In this document: one piece after another, positions 60,103 through 64,000 of the stretch
Layout of the letters: each line of letters begins with the position of its first letter
How positions within the stretch are numbered: the first letter of the stretch is position 1
The notes under the pieces: model-generated
Seen by the model: the letters and a program-made list of their open reading frames with translations, nothing else
Databases searched by the model: none
Told to the model about the DNA's origin: nothing
Translations under genes and position numbers: made by a program
Assembly (NCBI GenBank): GCA_008931825.1
Contig: QXVZ01008373.1
Span: 183,233 to 247,232 of the forward strand
Source of the DNA: Phallusia fumigata
Taxonomy: Eukaryota; Chordata; Ascidiacea; Phlebobranchia; Ascidiidae
DNA: 64,000 nt
Direction: 5' to 3'

Positions 60103-63047
60103 TCATTTATGATTTGAGTCCAGTTCCCTTAGTTTTATTTCTTCGTCTTGTTCCCTTGACACCGTCAGTTTCTTACTCGGGACTTCGTAGCAAATGTAAA
60201 ATGTACCATAAGCGATTGAAGCACACGTTGAAAACGCAGACGACAAACGAAACATGTTGTCTGCTCCCAAGCTTTGGTACATTACCCCTCCTAGTAATGC
60301 ACCACAACCATAACCTGTGCAGAAATAACAGTGTTGACATTCGGTTTTGTGTTGCGAAATTTCGTCTTCAAAATGGCAATTTTTAGCGTAAATTGACGCC
60401 CTAGGAATTGACCCTCGACCGTTTCTAGGGATTAAACCAAGGGCGTAACCAGCAAAACTGTTTGGTGGCGCAAAATATTTCCAGGGGTAATTTGCTTTAA
60501 TGTACAACTTGGTGATTTTTTTCAGAGGTAACCTACCCTAATGTACAATTTCGAAATTGAGGGCATGGCCCTTTACTCTCCTACCCAATAACCACATGAA
60601 AGTGTCTTGAAAATACATGGGACAACAATCCAAGCAAGCAACGTAAATGATTCAAATAAAATGCTTGACGGGTACCAGAGACAGAAGTTCTTACCCAAGC
60701 CAAGCAGAACGGCGTTGACTGCTCCCATCGTGGTTGCTCTTAGTTCTGGGGGTGAAATGTCAGCAATATAATGACAGCAAGCTATCCACGTAACAGCCCA
60801 AGAAAGCCCGCGGAGTATTTCTGCCGCCACCAGGTGCCAGGCGCGAGTCGCTGCTGTGTAACAGATCAGACGCAGCTGAATGAGAAAAGTTGTTTTACGA
60901 CATATGACCTGGTCAGATATCAAACAAAATCAAATTGCCATATTACAGTAACTTTTTGTTTGATTTACCCCCATTAGACAGACTCCGATGGTTATCACCA
61001 AACTCGGTCCGCATCTTTTAATAATCCTTCCTGACAAGAGGCACATTATGACGTCTAGAAGTGACGCTGTGATCACAGCTGCACCCATTATCATCCCCGC
61101 AGCCCCAAACTTTTCCTCAGCATACCAAAACATGTACGTTTCTCCAACCGCCAATACATAACCATAGACGACCATGAATAACAGGAAAACTACCATACGA
61201 ATATCAGAAAAGATAATCTGCAATCAAAACGTAATTACTCATTTTAAAACTATCATTTTGCTGTTTTGTTTGGCCCAATACCTTATGATGGTTGAGGTAA
61301 ACGTAGGCTACTAAGTCTAATAATAATAATAGTTAACTTTGTTTTAGTGAATTTGTTGCAGCTGAAAATTCTTGAAACTTTTACCTTGAGATGGGAAAAA
61401 CGAACAGGTTCCCTTTTCTCTGTTTGTGATACATCAATAAACTGTATTGTAACGAGCAGTGCGCCCCAGAATAACATGGGATTGAATGTAAAAGGAATAA
61501 AAGCCACATTTCCACCCAGACACAGTTCTGACAGGCAGTCTGCAGCAGTAAAAAAGGGCCATAAAAATAGGAAGGACTTCACCAAATAGCGTAAATACCT
61601 TTTATAATTTTTAGTTATGTTTTGTTGCCCAAAGAATTTGTAAAAATGTTTATCTGTGTAACGTACCCATTATGTACCCAATAAGTAGGGCTCCGGTCCC
61701 GAAGCCAATAGCACCCCAGAGTCGTTGATTTCCAAATTTGTGCCTCTTGGATGGGATAAACATATTGAGGATGAACGCATCCAATAAACCGTTCACTCCA
61801 AATATGCCAAACGAAGACAAAACAATCAATACTAAAACTAACCAAAACGTAACGCCGTATTGGTCTATTACTTCTGCGTTTGTTGATTGAATACAAATGC
61901 ACGAGGCATTTAAAGTAAACTTCGACATTTTTGCAGCACAATTGCTTGAGCTGTCATTGTAGAGAGTTACAAATTGGCTGCAGTTTTTCGTTTGCTGTTC
62001 ACTTTGAACGGTAATACAATACGAGAGATTGTTTCGATGACGTTCATAGCAGGTCTGGTTGTAACAATCTCTTTGCATTGAACCTGCGCAGAAAAAGGAA
62101 TGTTGACACAACGACAATTTAACCGGAAACTGCATTCGCACCAGAGTTGGATCAACTACAATCAGTAATTGAGCTGAATGTAATTAATTACTATTTTTGG
62201 TGTAATTGTAATTGTAATGGTAATTCAAACTTTTTGACTTTGTGTGATTTGTTCACACTTTTTCCTAATTACATCTCAAATTACTTTTTTTGCAAGACAC
62301 CTTTGCTACAGATTTTATGTAGTATTTTGTAAGCATGGCTATACATTTTAGGAATATCGACTTGATTGTTGTGTTGTTGTGTAAAAAACAATGTGTTGAA
62401 ATCGAACATTTTGTGACATGTAATTGTAATACATATTTTAAAGGACAGAGTAAATGTAATTGTAATGTAATTCAATAATTAGACAAAATAATTGTAATTG
62501 TAATTTAACTAAAATCATGTAATTGATCCAACTCTGACTCACACCAGACTTAAACAACAAAATGCTTTTAGCTTTTTCACAAAAGATTAGATATGTACAA
62601 TTAGAGGTATACGTTTTTTCCTAATTCGCAAAAACTAGAAGCTAAACACCAAACTAAAAACATTGATAACTTTGCGCTTTTCTTGCGTAATATGTGTTTT
62701 TGTATCACTTGCTGAAAAACAACTTTGGACAAATTAAGTTTAAGCAATTTCTAAACACGCCTTAAATTAAATTTCTCTCTGCTTTTTCGTCAATATGGGT
62801 CTTTAATGATACAACTTACTTGCTTTTTCGATAGGAACGAAGTACATGGAAGCACTTGAAAGTATCCCGGACAAAATAACAAATTGGATTACTCTTTTCG
62901 GGCACCTAGTTTTGTCAGAAATAGCTCCTAAAATCGGTGGGACAAAGATGCCTGAAACCCGGTCGATCGCCCATATAATTCCGTTTTGGGTCGTTGACAT
63001 TCCCAAGTGTTTCATAAACAAGGAACGAAAAAGGACTGAACTTTGAC
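60103..63047 (-). CDS. MFSD6-like major facilitator transporter, 5' end missing
   Basis: Six minus-strand exons (62820-63047, 61667-62083, 61385-61539, 60969-61217, 60695-60875, 60103-60314) join in phase and encode 479 residues. It is a multi-pass membrane transporter of the MFS_1-like/MFSD6 group; the substrate is unknown. The first exon holds LFMKHLGMSTTQNGIIWAID and then GISDK-type GAISDKTRCPKR, the helix 2-3 signature of the superfamily. The second has a long Cys/Asn-rich extracellular loop (CYNQTCYERHRNN and CAAKMSKFTLNASCICIQS) and RLWGAIGFGTGALLIGY, typical of MFSD6. Later exons supply helices 7-12, including EILRGLSWAVTWIACCHYIA and GLGYGCGALLGG. The first exon begins with two bases of a split codon, so an upstream exon with the start Met and helix 1 is needed; none was found before 64000. 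A hAT-type miniature element lies in the first intron. Confidence 0.88.
62142..62536. mobile_element. hAT-type miniature element with perfect 14-bp inverted ends
   Basis: CAGAGTTGGATCAA at 62142-62155 is the exact inverse of TTGATCCAACTCTG at 62523-62536. The interior next to both ends is made of TGTAATTGTAATTG runs. Flanking octamers attcgcac and actcacac match at 6 of 8 positions. This end type and the TAATTGTAATT interior are familiar from a widespread group of non-autonomous hAT elements. It lies within the first known intron of the transporter. Confidence 0.8.
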
Positions 63048-63072
63048 CTATAAAGAGTACATGTTAAAACTA

Positions 63073-63555
63073 GCGATGTACGTTTCGGTTTGCCGAATTC
63101 ATTTGGCCGCATCAGCGATTTCAACGGTTTCGGCCGCATCGCAATAAATCATTCGGCCGAAACCGAATAACTTATACGCGCAGCAAAAAAAACGTCCTGG
63201 AACACCAACAATAGTGTCCGGGCGCTATTGATAATTGTTATTACTTAAACGTGTATGGTGGCCGACAGCTGCCACTCAAAAAAAAACAAAAAATTAGAAA
63301 ATTAAAAAAAAAATTAATAAAGAAAGAATATTAAAAAAATTATTAAAAAAATAAATGAAAAAAATTAATAAAAAAGAATATTAAAAAAAAAAATTTGTTA
63401 AAAAAAAATTAAATAGAAAAAAAAATTTTTTTTTGCCAACGTGGCCGAGAACTGCCACTACCATTCACAATGCATTGCGTCGGCCGAGCGCTGCCATCTA
63501 AGACCTAGCGTTTCGGTTGAGCGCCTTCGCCTTTCAGCGAAACTGTACAGGCCAG
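63073..63555. mobile_element. Probable hAT remnant with A-rich core
   Basis: The left part (TAGCGATGTACGTTTCGGTT, then GCCGAATTC) resembles the common hAT end of the type GGGATGYACCGAttTCGG. CGGTTTCGGCCG at 63125-63136 and CGGCCGAAACCG at 63154-63165 form a perfect 12-bp inverted repeat. An A-rich low-complexity core spans about 63275-63435. The right part (GCGTTTCGGTTGAGCG, then CAGCGAAACTGTACAG) may be a degraded opposite end. Boundaries are approximate. Confidence 0.4.
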
Positions 63556-64000
63556 CCTTTTTATGTGACAAACAATACAAAATAATGACCTAACATAGAT
63601 AGATTACAACATATAACTCAACGTTGCGACATGCGATACATTGATTTTATCTAATTGCTTGCCCGTTAATGAGGTTCGCTTACACTTAGTGCAATAGACA
63701 GACACATACGGAATGCATACAAAGCGTGGTATAACCATCCTATCCGAAATAATTTTGGGGCTCTGCGACTACTTTGTCATCAAAAACTTCCCAGGACAAA
63801 TAATTTTACCACACTGCTGAACGGTTAAGACAGCAGACACAGCAAGTCAATATTTTCATTTGCATACTTATGAACAAATACAAGTTAATTACAAAATTAG
63901 TTAAATGACCGCTTTTCAGCCATAATGAGAACATTCAAGTTTAGACATTTAAATTTTCGCTAAATTGTTGTCGCATTCTCGCCAGAAACACGTTGCAGCA
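63556..64000. other. Window end without a supported exon
   Basis: The start exon of the MFSD6-like transporter should lie upstream on the minus strand, that is at or beyond this edge. I saw no ATG-containing exon with a phase-1 donor here. Confidence 0.4.

Noticed and set aside
1-64000. Transfer RNA genes and CRISPR arrays
   Set aside because: A scan for the TPsiC-loop text (GGTTCGAATCC-like) and for regularly spaced short repeats gave nothing convincing; the only regular repeats are the 39-bp and 130-bp tandem units, which have no unique spacers.

Overview
The window looks like a stretch of a compact, intron-rich chordate genome, most likely a tunicate of the Ciona type. This is an inference: base composition is AT-rich, GT-AG introns are mostly a few hundred bases long, short non-autonomous transposons sit in introns, and one gene encodes a receptor clearly related to vertebrate gonadotropin-releasing hormone (GnRH) receptors. 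A single N near 18.8 kb shows this is a draft assembly. I rebuilt gene models by eye from splice sites, reading phase and recalled family sequences. Coordinates given as spans include introns; exon coordinates are in the evidence.

Layout. 1-4.3 kb holds no gene I can support but has two hAT-like miniature transposons. 4.3-17.7 kb (+) is a nine-exon GnRH-receptor-like G-protein-coupled receptor. 18.35-19.2 kb is a duplicated block around the N, best explained as an assembly join. 20.3-25.6 kb (-) holds three intronless paralogous seven-helix membrane proteins of a family I do not recognise; this is the strongest candidate for something undescribed. 27.7-33.1 kb (-) is VPS26, a retromer subunit, with a 1-kb inverted-repeat element containing 130-bp tandem repeats in one intron. 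34.1-39.3 kb (-) is a ten-exon aldo-keto reductase of the L-galactose dehydrogenase-like group. 42.3-43.3 kb is a diverged tandem duplication. 43.5-48.9 kb (+) is glycine amidinotransferase (GATM), with one GC-AG intron. 51.3-53.0 kb (-) holds the C-terminal three exons of an enoyl-CoA hydratase/isomerase. 55.5 kb (+) may be a small single-helix protein. 56.3-58.2 kb (-) is a lysine-rich, probably nuclear protein I do not recognise. 60.1-63.0 kb (-) is an MFSD6-like major facilitator transporter whose first exon(s) probably lie beyond 64 kb.

The genes do not form one pathway. They mix housekeeping functions (endosomal sorting, creatine synthesis, carbohydrate redox, acyl-CoA metabolism, transport) with two sets of seven-helix receptors or receptor-like proteins. 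The three-gene intronless array, surrounded by genes carrying three to ten exons, is the clearest lineage-specific signal.
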